A stretch of 64,000 nucleotides of DNA from Pseudomonas sp. MF4836 (GCF_002018875.1 NZ_MVOL01000005.1:310001-374000); one strand, 5' to 3'; numbered from the stretch's first letter, positions 41,748 to 49,748 are shown. A program made the numbers and translations. The notes: a model not told the origin generated them from the letters alone.

Positions 41748-41826
41748 CCTTGTTGAAAATGCCCTGGAGGCCTTTAGACATCAGGGTCACAACCCAACAC
41801 TCGGATTCTTGGCCGGGGCTCGACAT

Positions 41827-41840
41827 GGCGGATTTCCGCC
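41827..41840. promoter_or_regulatory. Upstream activating palindrome 1 of dctA
   Basis: GGCGGATTTCCGCC is a near-perfect palindrome centred about 112 bases upstream of the inferred dctA transcription start, the classical distance for a sigma-54 enhancer. Its partner lies 41 bases further upstream. The likely ligand is a DctD-type activator; the divergent AraC regulator is the alternative. Confidence 0.7.
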
Positions 41841-41867
41841 CATTGCCCCTCGCTCGTCCTACAATTT

Positions 41868-41881
41868 GGCGGATATCCGCC
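41868..41881. promoter_or_regulatory. Upstream activating palindrome 2 of dctA
   Basis: GGCGGATATCCGCC is a perfect 14-base palindrome, differing from the first copy at a single base, centred about 153 bases upstream of the inferred start. The 41-base centre spacing puts both sites on the same DNA face. Confidence 0.7.
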
Positions 41882-41938
41882 TTGTCCGACCTACGCCCGC
41901 TGACTACCATCCGCCACTCAATGGACGGATCAGCCCGC

Positions 41939-42937
41939 ATGCGCGAACGCACCATCGCCAGTCATTTCGCCCGTGCCGCTCTTGGCGGCGCGCGTCGGCG
42001 TGGCCATGACTGCTCGGCGCTGCTGCAACAGGTGGGCATCAGCGCCGAACTGCTCAACGAGCCCAGGGCACGCATCGCCCCCGAGCAGTTCAGCGGCTTG
42101 CTGCAATTGCTCTGGCAAGCGCTGGATGATGAATACCTGGGGTTCGCGCCCGAACCGAGCAAGCGCGGCACCTTCGCCATGATGTGCCATGCGCTGATTC
42201 ATTGCCGGACCCTGGGGAAGGCGCTCAATCGCGGCTTATTATTTTATAGCCTATTCCCGCAGGCCCCGCGCCTGAGCCTCAGTCGTGAAGGCGAGATGAC
42301 CCGCCTGAGCCTGGACGACAGTCAACTGCGGGACCCGGATCACTTCCTCAGCGAAAGCCTGCTGGTGATCTGGCATCGCCTCGGCAGTTGGCTGGTCGGC
42401 CAACGGATTCGCCTGGAGCAGGCGACCTTCAGCTACCCCCGGCCCGGGCACGGTGCCGAATACGACCTGTTGTTCCCCTGCCCCCTGGTGTTTGGCGCCG
42501 AGCACAGTAGCCTGCTGTTCCACAGCCGCTACCTGGACCTGCCATTGCTGCAGGACGAACGGACCCTCAAGCATTTTCTTGAACGCTCGCCGGCCGACCT
42601 GCTGTCGCGGCCGGACCCTGGCGACAGCCTGAGCAGCCAGCTACGCCGCCTGCTCAGTCGCGACAGCGAGCACTGGCCAGACCTGGAAAGCGTGGCCCGG
42701 CAACTGCACATCAGCCCCCAGACCCTGCGCCGGCACCTGCGTGAAGAAGGGTCGAGTTTTCAGGAGTTGAAGGATCAGTTGCGGCGCGATATCGCCATCT
42801 ATCACCTGGGGCGGGCCGACCTGTCGTTGCAACAGATCGCCGAGCAGCTGGGGTTTTCCGAGCCCTCGGCCTTTCATCGGGCCTTCAAGAAGTGGACCGG
42901 CCTGACCCCGGGCGCCTACCGCGCCCAGGAGCATTGA
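41939..42937 (+). CDS. AraC family transcriptional regulator (OruR-like N-terminal domain)
   Basis: The 332-aa protein has an N-terminal domain of the Arabinose_bd (PF12625-like) type seen in OruR-type regulators: GHDCSALLQQVGISAELLNEPRARI, ALDDEYLGFAPEPSKRGTFAMM, and LVGQRIRLEQATFSYPRPGHG. It ends in two AraC helix-turn-helix motifs: SVARQLHISPQTLRRHLREEG and LQQIAEQLGFSEPSAFHRAFKKW, then GLTPGAYR. The effector is unknown. I chose ATG 41939 (MRERTIASHF); ATG 41921 is possible and longer frames would run through the dctA enhancer sites. It is divergent from dctA. Confidence 0.87.
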   Translation: MRERTIASHFARAALGGARRRGHDCSALLQQVGISAELLNEPRARIAPEQFSGLLQLLWQALDDEYLGFAPEPSKRGTFAMMCHALIHCRTLGKALNRGLLFYSLFPQAPRLSLSREGEMTRLSLDDSQLRDPDHFLSESLLVIWHRLGSWLVGQRIRLEQATFSYPRPGHGAEYDLLFPCPLVFGAEHSSLLFHSRYLDLPLLQDERTLKHFLERSPADLLSRPDPGDSLSSQLRRLLSRDSEHWPDLESVARQLHISPQTLRRHLREEGSSFQELKDQLRRDIAIYHLGRADLSLQQIAEQLGFSEPSAFHRAFKKWTGLTPGAYRAQEH

Positions 42938-42947
42938 GCCCACGGCC

Positions 42948-44294
42948 TCAAATAATCGGGAAGTGAATCCGGAATGCCGCGCCCCCCAGGGAGGAATCCC
43001 CCAGCGTCAGCTGCGCGCCGTAGCTGTCGATGATGTCCTTGACCACCGCCAGGCCAATCCCCTGCCCCGGATGCTGGCGGTCCAGGCGTTCGCCACGTTG
43101 CAAAATCCGCGCACGCTGGTCCGGTGGTACGCCGGGGCCATCATCCTCGACACAGAGTTCGGCCCCGTCGAGGGTTTCGCGCACGCTGATGCGCACCTGG
43201 CTCAGGCACAGGCGGTAGGCGTTCTCCAGCAGGTTGCCGAGCATTTCCAGCAGGGCACCGTGCTCGATCGGCACATAACACTGCTCCGGCAGGTCGAAAG
43301 AGACCCGTACCTGCTTGTCGCGGTACACCTTGTCCAGGGTGTCGCACAGGCTCTTAAGCACCGGACGCAACCTGACCTGGTGCCGCACCAGGCCGCTTTT
43401 ACGCAGGCTGGCGCGCTGTAGCTGATAGCTGATCTGCTGGCTCATGCGCTCGATCTGGCTTTGCAGGACCCAGGCCTGGTCGCGGTCCTGAGGACGCTGG
43501 GCCATGTCTTCACTGACCCCCTGCAGTACCGCCAGCGGGGTTTTCAGGCTGTGGGCCAGGTCATCCAGCGAGTCGCGGTATCGGCTGCGCTGCTCGCGCT
43601 CGCTGTGCAACAAACGGTTCAACGAGCCGGTGAGCCGCAGCAGCTCGCGCGGGTGTTCTTCGCTGAGGCTTTCGCGGGTGCCGCTTTCGATCTGGTCCAG
43701 CTCCTGGCTCAAGCGACGCAAGGCCTGCAGGCCCCAGGTCAGGCCGAGCCAGAGCAATGCCAGCAACACCAGCAACGCCGCGCCGAAACCCAGGTAGAGG
43801 TTTTCCCGCACGCCTTCCAGGGTCAGCTGGTACTCACGCACCGGCTGCAAGGCGACGATACTGAAGGCCGCACTTTTACCGCCCAGCAGCTTGACCTCGA
43901 CGTCGTAGACGAAGAACTCCTGGCCATCGGCTTCGCGGATTCTGGCGAATTCGTTGCCACGCCCGTCATAGCGCGGCTTGTAGTTGATGCTCTCTTCCTG
44001 GGTCGCTTTCGAGCGCCACACCAGGTGCCCTTCGCGATCATAGATGTAGCCGAGCAAACGGCTGTCGGTGAGGTTGAAACGCTCGTCCGGCAATTGCATC
44101 GGCATCTGCAGGTGATTGCCTTCGACCCGCGCCGCCGAGATCAAGGTGGTCACGTCGGAGGCCAGGCGCTGCTCGATGGAGTCCTGCAGCGCCAGGCTGA
44201 ACGCGCCTTGCATGGCCGGCAGCAATGCCAGCATGAACAGCACCGCCAGGGTGGTGGCGGCCAGCATCAGGCGCAAGCGCAGCGATCGAATCAT
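42948..44294 (-). CDS. phoQ: Sensor histidine kinase PhoQ
   Basis: PhoQ senses low divalent cations and cationic peptides. The 448-aa kinase has TM1 near residues 8-28, a periplasmic sensor domain with the acidic clusters and RLLGYIYDREGHLVWRS, TM2 near 167-188 (LYLGFGAALLVLLALLWLGL), a HAMP, DDLAHSLKTPLAVLQGVSED with the phosphorylated histidine, and HATPase motifs NLLENAYRL, EDDGPGVP and GQGIGLAVVKDI. Its start overlaps the phoP stop by four bases. Together with oprH-phoP upstream it forms the standard Pseudomonas operon controlling LPS modification. Confidence 0.95.
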   Translation of the reverse strand: MIRSLRLRLMLAATTLAVLFMLALLPAMQGAFSLALQDSIEQRLASDVTTLISAARVEGNHLQMPMQLPDERFNLTDSRLLGYIYDREGHLVWRSKATQEESINYKPRYDGRGNEFARIREADGQEFFVYDVEVKLLGGKSAAFSIVALQPVREYQLTLEGVRENLYLGFGAALLVLLALLWLGLTWGLQALRRLSQELDQIESGTRESLSEEHPRELLRLTGSLNRLLHSEREQRSRYRDSLDDLAHSLKTPLAVLQGVSEDMAQRPQDRDQAWVLQSQIERMSQQISYQLQRASLRKSGLVRHQVRLRPVLKSLCDTLDKVYRDKQVRVSFDLPEQCYVPIEHGALLEMLGNLLENAYRLCLSQVRISVRETLDGAELCVEDDGPGVPPDQRARILQRGERLDRQHPGQGIGLAVVKDIIDSYGAQLTLGDSSLGGAAFRIHFPII

Positions 44295-44968
44295 CGGCAG
44301 CGCTCATTGAACAAGTAGCCCAGGCCACGCACGGTCTCGATCGGCTTGAAGCCCGACGGCGCCTCCAGCTTGCGCCGCAAGCGCCCAACCAGCACTTCGA
44401 TCACGTTTGGATCGCGCTCGTCGTCGTCCGGGTACAACTGCTCCATCAACCGATCCTTGGCCACCACCTGCTGGTGATGACGCATCAGGTATTCGAGAAT
44501 CCGGTACTCATAGGCGGTCAGCGCCAGCGGCTGCTCATCCAGGGATGCCTGCTTGCGATTGAGGTCGAGCAGCAGCGGCCCGGCGATGATGGTCGACTGG
44601 GTAAAGCCACTGGAACGGCGCAGCAAGGCGTTCAAGCGCGCATCCAGCTCTTCGAACTGGAAGGGCTTGACCACATAGTCGTCTGCGCCGGCTGCCAGCC
44701 CTTCGACCTTGTCCTGCCAGTTGCCGCGAGCGGTCAGGATCAGGATCGGGAACGTCTTGCCACGGGCGCGTAACTGGCGAATCAGGTCCAGGCCACCCAT
44801 GCCCGGCAGCCCCAGGTCGATCACCGCCAGATCGTGATTGAACTGCTCGCTCTGATACAGCGCCTCTTCGGCGTTGGCCACGGATTCGACCACATGACCA
44901 CTGTCCGTGAGCCGGGTTTGCAGGTGATGGCGCAGCAGCGCCTCATCCTCAACGACCAGCAGTTTCAT
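44291..44968 (-). CDS. phoP: Response regulator PhoP
   Basis: The 225-aa OmpR-type regulator has KLLVVEDEALLRHHLQTRL (acidic pocket), LAVIDLGLPGMGGLDLIRQL (phospho-aspartate), LILTARGNWQDKVEGLAAGA and DYVVKPFQFEELDARLNALL (lysine). The winged-helix domain has the recognition segment DPNVIEVLVGRLRRKLEAPSG and ETVRGLGYLF. It regulates its own operon from the boxes upstream of oprH and, in P. aeruginosa, arn and pmr genes. It lies 122 bases after oprH, past a stem-loop. Confidence 0.96.
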   Translation of the reverse strand: MKLLVVEDEALLRHHLQTRLTDSGHVVESVANAEEALYQSEQFNHDLAVIDLGLPGMGGLDLIRQLRARGKTFPILILTARGNWQDKVEGLAAGADDYVVKPFQFEELDARLNALLRRSSGFTQSTIIAGPLLLDLNRKQASLDEQPLALTAYEYRILEYLMRHHQQVVAKDRLMEQLYPDDDERDPNVIEVLVGRLRRKLEAPSGFKPIETVRGLGYLFNERCR

Positions 44969-45037
44969 AAAGCTCTCCCAGGCAAAATTTCCACAACTCC
45001 AAAGGGCGTTCAGGCCCCCTGATTACTCATACGGCAA

Positions 45038-45068
45038 CGCCGGATCTGCCTTTGGGCCAGATCCGGCG
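45038..45068 (-). other. Stem-loop between oprH and phoP
   Basis: A perfect 11-bp stem (CGCCGGATCTG / CAGATCCGGCG) with a 9-base loop lies 22 bases past the oprH stop. On the minus strand it is followed by TTGCCGTATG, with no real U-tract, so it looks like an attenuator or RNA-stability element that would let oprH be expressed above phoPQ. Confidence 0.6.
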
Positions 45069-45090
45069 TCAGTCAAAACCAAGGTACGTG

Positions 45091-45693
45091 TCAGAACGCG
45101 TAGTTGGCCGACAGGTAGGTCTGGGCGCTGCTATCCAGGTTCAGCGAACCCTGCTTGCTGCCGCCGCGCTCGCTCATTTCGGTGCTGGCGTTGCTGCGCA
45201 GGTAACGATAACCCAGCTCAACCGAGGTGTTCTGCGAAACTTGCTGCAGCACACCGGCCTGTACGCCGACCGCATAACCGATGTCGCTGTCACGGCTGAA
45301 GCCTGGCGATTCCTGGGTCATTTTGACCAGGCCGGCGGTGGCACCACCGAACAATTTGGTGCTGCTGGTCACTGGCAGGAACATATCGTAGCTGCCCAGC
45401 AGATTTTGCTGACGCAGTTTAATGCCATTGTGCGAGCCCGAAACATATTCATAAGTGGCGTAGTAGCGGGCCTGGTCATTCAACTGGCCGAAGCGCACAC
45501 CGAAGGTGCTGTCCTTGGCAATCACACCATCGGAATCCGGGTGGCCGAGGTTGTTGTTGAGCAGGCTGGACTTGCTGACCTTGTCGCTGGTGAGGCCGTA
45601 GCTCAGACCGGCGAAGTTGCTGTCAGCGGCTTGGGCAGCGGCGCTGGCGCCGAGAACAGTGAAGGCCAGGATCATCTTTTTGATAGAAGTCAT
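45091..45693 (-). CDS. oprH: Outer membrane protein OprH
   Basis: OprH is an eight-stranded beta-barrel that binds LPS and stabilises the outer membrane when magnesium is low. The 200-aa protein has a signal peptide (MILAFTVLGASAAAQAAD), and alternating aromatic/polar strands including RYYATYEYVSGSHNG, KLRQQNLLGSYDMFLPV, KLFGGATAGLVKM, GYAVGVQAGVLQQVSQ and YRYLRSNASTEMSERGG. It ends AQTYLSANYAF with a C-terminal phenylalanine. Length and motifs match P. aeruginosa OprH. It is the first gene of oprH-phoP-phoQ. Confidence 0.95.
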   Translation of the reverse strand: MTSIKKMILAFTVLGASAAAQAADSNFAGLSYGLTSDKVSKSSLLNNNLGHPDSDGVIAKDSTFGVRFGQLNDQARYYATYEYVSGSHNGIKLRQQNLLGSYDMFLPVTSSTKLFGGATAGLVKMTQESPGFSRDSDIGYAVGVQAGVLQQVSQNTSVELGYRYLRSNASTEMSERGGSKQGSLNLDSSAQTYLSANYAF

Positions 45694-45737
45694 TAGGGAA
45701 TTTCCTCATTCGCTATGTGCTTTTTGGGTACGGAGCT

Positions 45738-45743
45738 AGGTTA
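45738..45743 (-). promoter_or_regulatory. Candidate -10 element of the oprH promoter
   Basis: TAACCT on the minus strand matches TATAAT at four of six positions and lies 11 bases downstream of the last PhoP half-site, the usual arrangement when PhoP replaces a -35 element. Transcription would begin near 45731, about 37 bases before oprH. Confidence 0.5.
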
Positions 45744-45754
45744 ACCACCGCCCC

Positions 45755-45793
45755 CTGAACTCCCCCTGAACACACTCTGAACCTGGCCTGAAC
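45755..45793 (-). promoter_or_regulatory. Double PhoP box: four GTTCAG half-sites at 11-bp period
   Basis: On the minus strand GTTCAG occurs exactly at 45793, 45782, 45771 and 45760 (5' ends), each followed by a 5-base spacer. Two hexamers separated by five bases are the classical binding site of a PhoP dimer, so this array can hold two dimers in tandem. The distance to oprH fits an activator site, with the proximal pair next to the -35 region. Autoregulation of oprH-phoP-phoQ is expected. Confidence 0.85.
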
Positions 45794-45929
45794 CGAATCC
45801 ACCCTGCTGTTTTTTCAGCTATTTTTCGCAAAACAGCGGCAATGAGTCATCAGACGCCACACGGGCGCCGCAGCTTACAAAGGCGCCCTCAACCCCCGGG
45901 GCTACCCCGCAACCGCGCAACCCGGCAAA

Positions 45930-46664
45930 ATGCCGGGCATGAATTCTCTCCCCGCCCTGCCCGCCTGCTGCACCCCACTCGACGCCCACTGGCCGCTGCC
46001 CCAGGCGCTGGCCAATAGCGTCCTGCTCAGCACCCACTTCAATCCCGCGCAACTGGCGGCGGACGACTTCCAGCGCTGCGCCATCGAGCCGCCGGCGAGC
46101 ATTCAGCGCTCGGTCGCCAAGCGCCAGGCCGAGTTCCTTGCCGGGCGCCTGTGTGCCCGCGCCGCCCTGCAACGCCTGGAAGGTCTGGACTGCACCCCGC
46201 CCATCGGGGACGACCGGGCACCGGTATGGCCGGCCCACATCTGCGGCTCGATCACCCACAGCACCGGCCGGGCAGCGGCCATCGTGGCGCGCAAGGAGCA
46301 CTGGCGCGGCCTGGGCATGGACCTGGAGAACCTGCTGGATGCCGAGCGTGCACGGCGCCTGGCGGGCGAGATCCTTACCGCGCCGGAATTGCAGCGCATG
46401 GCCGCCGGCCCCAGCGAGCATCTGGCGCTGTGGGTGACCCTGACCTTTTCAGTGAAGGAAAGCCTGTTCAAGGCGCTGTACCCGATCGTCCAGCAGCGCT
46501 TCTATTTCGAACATGCCGAAGTGCTGGAGTGGACCGAGGCCGGCCAGGTGCGCCTGCGCCTGTTGCAAGACCTGTCCAGCGAGTGGCGCAACGGCACGCA
46601 ACTGGACGCGCAGTTTGCACTGCAGGATGGGCAGTTGCTGAGCCTGGTCAGCATTCCCGGTTGA
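45930..46664 (+). CDS. pcpS: 4'-phosphopantetheinyl transferase PcpS (EntD/Sfp superfamily)
   Basis: The enzyme attaches the phosphopantetheine arm of CoA to acyl, peptidyl and aryl carrier proteins; in P. aeruginosa a single PcpS serves primary and secondary metabolism. The 244-aa protein has VAKRQAEFLAGRLCARAALQRL near residue 54, IGDDRAPVWPAHICGSITHS near residue 92, the magnesium-binding RGLGMDLENLLD near residue 127, and LTFSVKESLFKALYPIVQQRFYF near residue 172. Both ATGs (45930 and 45939) are possible; the first matches the P. aeruginosa protein's start. Confidence 0.94.
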   Translation: MPGMNSLPALPACCTPLDAHWPLPQALANSVLLSTHFNPAQLAADDFQRCAIEPPASIQRSVAKRQAEFLAGRLCARAALQRLEGLDCTPPIGDDRAPVWPAHICGSITHSTGRAAAIVARKEHWRGLGMDLENLLDAERARRLAGEILTAPELQRMAAGPSEHLALWVTLTFSVKESLFKALYPIVQQRFYFEHAEVLEWTEAGQVRLRLLQDLSSEWRNGTQLDAQFALQDGQLLSLVSIPG

Positions 46665-46706
46665 GACGCCCACAAGCCCCTAGCCCCGGGCCTGAGGTCT
46701 GGAGCT

Positions 46707-48320
46707 TCAGGGCTTCTCTTCTTGATGGCGTGGCCAGCTCAGGCTGAAACAGGCGCCGCCCAGGCTCTTGCTGCGCCCGATCAGCGCGCGGCCGTCGTGC
46801 CAGTGAATGATCCGCCGCACAATCGACAGGCCCAGGCCATGCCCACCGGAGGCCCGGGTACGACTGTCGTCCAGCCGCAGAAAGGGGGTGAAGATCCGCT
46901 CCCAGGCGCTTTCCGGAACCCCGGGGCCATCGTCTTCAACGTCCACCCGACACCGCACCTGCCCGACCTGATAGCTGATGGTCACCTGGGATTCAGCGTG
47001 GCGCATGGCGTTGCTCACCAGGTTCTGCAAGGCCCGATGCAGGTAGCGCGGCTCGGCCTCGACCCAGGCGTCATCACAATTGGCGGCCGACAGGCACAAC
47101 CCGCGCTGGACCTTGACCTCGGCCCGCAGCGGCGCCAGTTCGCTGATCACCTGGCTGACCAGGGCATCAAGGTCGATGCGCTGGAAGTTCAGCGCCGGCG
47201 AACCCTGCTCCAGGCGCGCATACGTGAGCATCTCATCCACCAGGCGGTCCAGGTCCTGGATATCGCTGTCCATGCCCTCCATGTACTTTTCCCGTGCCAC
47301 AGGGGTGGTGGCCGAGCCGATCATTTCCAGGCCAAAGCGCAGGCGTGCCACCGGCGTGCGCAACTCGTGAGACACCGCCCGCACCAGCTCACGCTGGATC
47401 GCCAGCAGACGCTGCAAGTGCTCGGCCATGCCGTTGAACGCGGCGGCCAGGCGCCCGATCGAGTCGGCGCCGCGGGCGGGAACCCTGGTTTCCAGGCTGC
47501 CCTTGGCGATGCGCGTCGCCGCTGACTCCAGCCCGCGCAGGCGCCGCTCCAGCTGACGCACCAGGAGATAGACGATCAAGCCGATCAGGCTCAGGCCCAG
47601 GACGGCGATCAGCACCAGCCATTCGGGCGGATAGGGGTTCATCTGATACAGCGGGCCGATTTCCAAGACCCAGGGCGTGCCAACCATGCCGGCAAACACC
47701 CGGATCGAATCGCCCCCCTTGCCCAACGCCATCACGGTATCGCCCTCGGCGACGCGGCGGCGCTGGTCTTCGTCCATGTCGGCCTGTTCAAGGATCACCA
47801 GGTGCATATCGAAACCAAAACCCTTGGCTTCCTTCAAGTCCGCCAGGCGTTGCGGTTGCTCGGCGACCGGGTAGCGCACCAGTTCGTCGGCCAGCAGGTA
47901 GATAGTCGCGCGCGCCAATTGCTCGCTGATCTGCTGCACCTCGCCGGTCAGTAGCAGTTGTTCCTTGTCGCTGACCAACCGGTAGACCCGCGCCGCGTGT
48001 GGCCCGGTCTGCTCCACCAGGGCCTGGCCCCGCAGCACGCGGCTGCGCTGGCCGCTGTCGAGGCTGGTCTGGGCGAATGTCTGCAAGGCCAGGGGAATCC
48101 CCAGGAGACGCTCCCACAACGCCAGGACGCGCCGACGCTCGATCTCGCTCATCGGCTGCAGGTTATCGGCCATCAGCGAAAACGTGCCATGGGCCAGGCG
48201 CTCGCGATACTGCTCGCTGCGCACATTATTAAGCAGGTGCAGGGCCAGCACGCCAAGCAGCGCCACCAGGATCAGGGCGGCGCACATGCCGCCGTAGATC
48301 CGCAGGAAGATCGAGTTCAC
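46707..48320 (-). CDS. RstB-like sensor histidine kinase
   Basis: The 537-aa kinase has TM1 near residues 5-30, a long periplasmic domain of about 200 residues, TM2 near 232-253 (WLVLIAVLGLSLIGLIVYLL), a HAMP, REL VRAVSHELRTPVARLRFGLE with the phospho-accepting histidine, and HATPase motifs ALQNLVSNAMRHA, EDDGPGVPESAWERIFTPF and GGHGLGLSIVRRII. The YPVAEQPQRLADLK/RSEQYRERL-type sensor is RstB-like. Its start overlaps the regulator's stop by four bases. In P. aeruginosa the equivalent pair flanks nrdA. The signal is unknown. Confidence 0.9.
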   Translation of the reverse strand: MNSIFLRIYGGMCAALILVALLGVLALHLLNNVRSEQYRERLAHGTFSLMADNLQPMSEIERRRVLALWERLLGIPLALQTFAQTSLDSGQRSRVLRGQALVEQTGPHAARVYRLVSDKEQLLLTGEVQQISEQLARATIYLLADELVRYPVAEQPQRLADLKEAKGFGFDMHLVILEQADMDEDQRRRVAEGDTVMALGKGGDSIRVFAGMVGTPWVLEIGPLYQMNPYPPEWLVLIAVLGLSLIGLIVYLLVRQLERRLRGLESAATRIAKGSLETRVPARGADSIGRLAAAFNGMAEHLQRLLAIQRELVRAVSHELRTPVARLRFGLEMIGSATTPVAREKYMEGMDSDIQDLDRLVDEMLTYARLEQGSPALNFQRIDLDALVSQVISELAPLRAEVKVQRGLCLSAANCDDAWVEAEPRYLHRALQNLVSNAMRHAESQVTISYQVGQVRCRVDVEDDGPGVPESAWERIFTPFLRLDDSRTRASGGHGLGLSIVRRIIHWHDGRALIGRSKSLGGACFSLSWPRHQEEKP

Positions 48321-49042
48321 AGCGGCATATCGGCGGCGGCTTCAGGGACAAACAGGTAGCCCTTGCTGCGGATGGTCTTGATCAGGCGCGGGTGCTCCGG
48401 ATCGTCGCCGATCTTGGGGCGAATGCGCGAGATGCGCACATCGATCGAGCGGTCCTGGCCGTCGTAGCCGATGCCACGCAGGGCGGTAAAGATTTCTTCG
48501 CGGGACAGAATGCGCCCGGCGTTGGCCACCAATAGCCAGAGCAGGTCGAACTCGGCACTGGTCAATTCGATCCCCGCCTCGTTCAGCCAGGCTTCGCGCA
48601 GCGCACTGTCGACCACCAGCGGGCCGAACTGCAGGCGTCGCTGCTTCTCCGGGACCGCCGCTTCCGGCGCCTCGCTGCGCCGCAGCAGGGCCTGGATCCG
48701 CGCCAGCAGCAGCCGCGGGCGCACGGGTTTGCAGACATAATCGTCGGCGCCCAGGTCCAGGCCCATGACCTGGTCCATGTCGTCGGAACGCGCGGTGAGC
48801 ATCAGGATCGGCCCGTCATAGCGGTGGCGCACCTTGCGGCAGATGCTCAAGCCGTCTTCGCCGGGCAGCATCAGGTCGAGAATCACCAGATCCGGCTGCT
48901 CGTTGATGATCCGCGCCGCCGCCAGCGCACCGTTGCCTTCTATGGCCACCTGCAGGCCGTTGCTCTCCAGGTACTCACGGGTCAACTCGGCCAGACGCTG
49001 GTCGTCCTCAACAATCAATACCTGCCAGGCTTCTTGCTCCAC
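48317..49042 (-). CDS. RstA-like OmpR-family response regulator
   Basis: The roughly 242-aa regulator starts at GTG 49042 (MEQEAWQVLIVEDDQRLAEL), after AGAGGTCACCC; a longer open frame to 49318 has no support. The receiver has VLIVEDD, LVILDLMLPGEDGLSICRKV and ADDYVCKPVRPRLLLARI. The C-terminal winged helix has the recognition helix region DRSIDVRISRIRPKIGDDPEH and KTIRSKGYLFVP. It overlaps its kinase gene and is divergent from nrdA, so both may share the 735-base region. Confidence 0.9.
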   Translation of the reverse strand: MEQEAWQVLIVEDDQRLAELTREYLESNGLQVAIEGNGALAAARIINEQPDLVILDLMLPGEDGLSICRKVRHRYDGPILMLTARSDDMDQVMGLDLGADDYVCKPVRPRLLLARIQALLRRSEAPEAAVPEKQRRLQFGPLVVDSALREAWLNEAGIELTSAEFDLLWLLVANAGRILSREEIFTALRGIGYDGQDRSIDVRISRIRPKIGDDPEHPRLIKTIRSKGYLFVPEAAADMPL

Positions 49043-49333
49043 GGGTGACCTCTTCTTGCCAAGAACATATTCAGGAAGGATCCACCCGTCTTTTTGTAAT
49101 GTTTGAGGTGGATAAGACTGCTTAAAGCGCGGCCGATTGTAGCAATGGCCAGGCAGGTGAACACAAGGAGGCAAATCGGTTCGGACAGCGGCCTTTTTTG
49201 TGATAGGGTTCGCGCCCGCAAAAATCCGCCCAGGACAGTTTCCGGCGGTAAAAAACAGTGACAAACGGTTTGATCCAGGCCTACTGCGGTCTGCATGAGG
49301 TTTGCGGCTTTCATACACAATTTACGCACAACC

Positions 49334-49342
49334 TTATCCACA
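49334..49342 (+). promoter_or_regulatory. DnaA box upstream of nrdA
   Basis: TTATCCACA is an exact match to the high-affinity DnaA box. It lies 28 bases ahead of the first NrdR-like box and about 436 bases before nrdA. In E. coli DnaA regulates nrdAB from boxes near the promoter, so a similar link is likely. A single such 9-mer may occur by chance. Confidence 0.65.
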
Positions 49343-49369
49343 GGCTGTACATTGCATTCACCCCCAAAA

Positions 49370-49385
49370 ACGCATTATCTTGTAG
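49370..49385 (+). promoter_or_regulatory. NrdR box 1 (imperfect) upstream of nrdA
   Basis: ACGCATTATCTTGTAG fits the NrdR consensus ACACWATATWTWGTGT-type palindrome at about 11 of 16 positions. Its centre is exactly 31 bases from the better box 2, the canonical three-turn spacing of paired NrdR operators, which is the main reason to accept it. Confidence 0.6.
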
Positions 49386-49390
49386 CCCGG

Positions 49391-49423
49391 CGCAAAAAAA
49401 ACCCTACATCTAGGGTTTTGCGC
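49391..49423 (+). other. Extended inverted repeat around NrdR box 2
   Basis: GCGCAAAA...ACCCTA CATC TAGGGTTTTGCGC forms a long near-palindrome, with four extra A residues on one arm. The inner part is the NrdR box. The outer GCGC arms could make a stable hairpin in the transcript if it starts upstream. Confidence 0.55.
49401..49416 (+). promoter_or_regulatory. NrdR box 2 upstream of nrdA
   Basis: ACCCTACATCTAGGGT is a palindrome with 6-base arms around CATC and matches the NrdR operator class. NrdR-ATP/dATP represses ribonucleotide reductase genes. The distance to the nrdA start (about 360 bases) is long, so either the promoter lies just here and the leader is long, or a second promoter lies closer to nrdA. 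Confidence 0.75.
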
Positions 49424-49729
49424 AAAAAACCAAACACAAATCAGACAAGAAACTCAAGCCCTTTTCTTGCCCAAGTTTGGTGAACCAATCGCTTTTTTAG
49501 AAGACCAAGACCGCGCGTGCGGATGGCTACTGTTTTCCAACCTGCCACAGGGGAAAACGGTACGGGTGTTGCAGTCACAGACTGTCATCCATCAGGAACA
49601 GGTGCTTGAGCCAAAAGCTCGGGACCCAAGACTTCGGCATGGAAGCGGCGCCAACAGCCCCCTTCCTGAACTGTCCCGAAGTGGTTATGCCCGGCCCATG
49701 CCGGTTGTAGTGCTTCAGGACGGAACGGT

Positions 49730-49748
49730 GGGCACCGTGATGGTGCCC
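49730..49748 (+). other. Stem-loop near the nrdA translation start
   Basis: GGGCACC, loop GTGAT, GGTGCCC forms a perfect 7-bp hairpin 29 bases upstream of the nrdA ATG. It could influence ribosome access. The remaining sequence 49417-49729 contains no gene I can support; a 97-codon open frame at 49467-49760 is discussed as rejected. Confidence 0.4.

Noticed and set aside
41827..41881. Palindromes read as operators of the divergent AraC regulator
   Set aside because: AraC proteins usually bind asymmetric direct repeats; symmetric sites at -112 and -153 of a sigma-54 promoter fit an enhancer-binding protein better. Kept only as an alternative.
41645..41938. 98-codon N-terminal extension of the AraC regulator
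   Set aside because: It would run through the dctA sigma-54 promoter and both enhancer palindromes, and the added residues do not resemble the family.
49043..49318. 92-codon N-terminal extension of the RstA-like regulator
   Set aside because: Receiver domains of this family start within a few residues of VLIVEDD; the GTG at 49042 has the ribosome-binding site.
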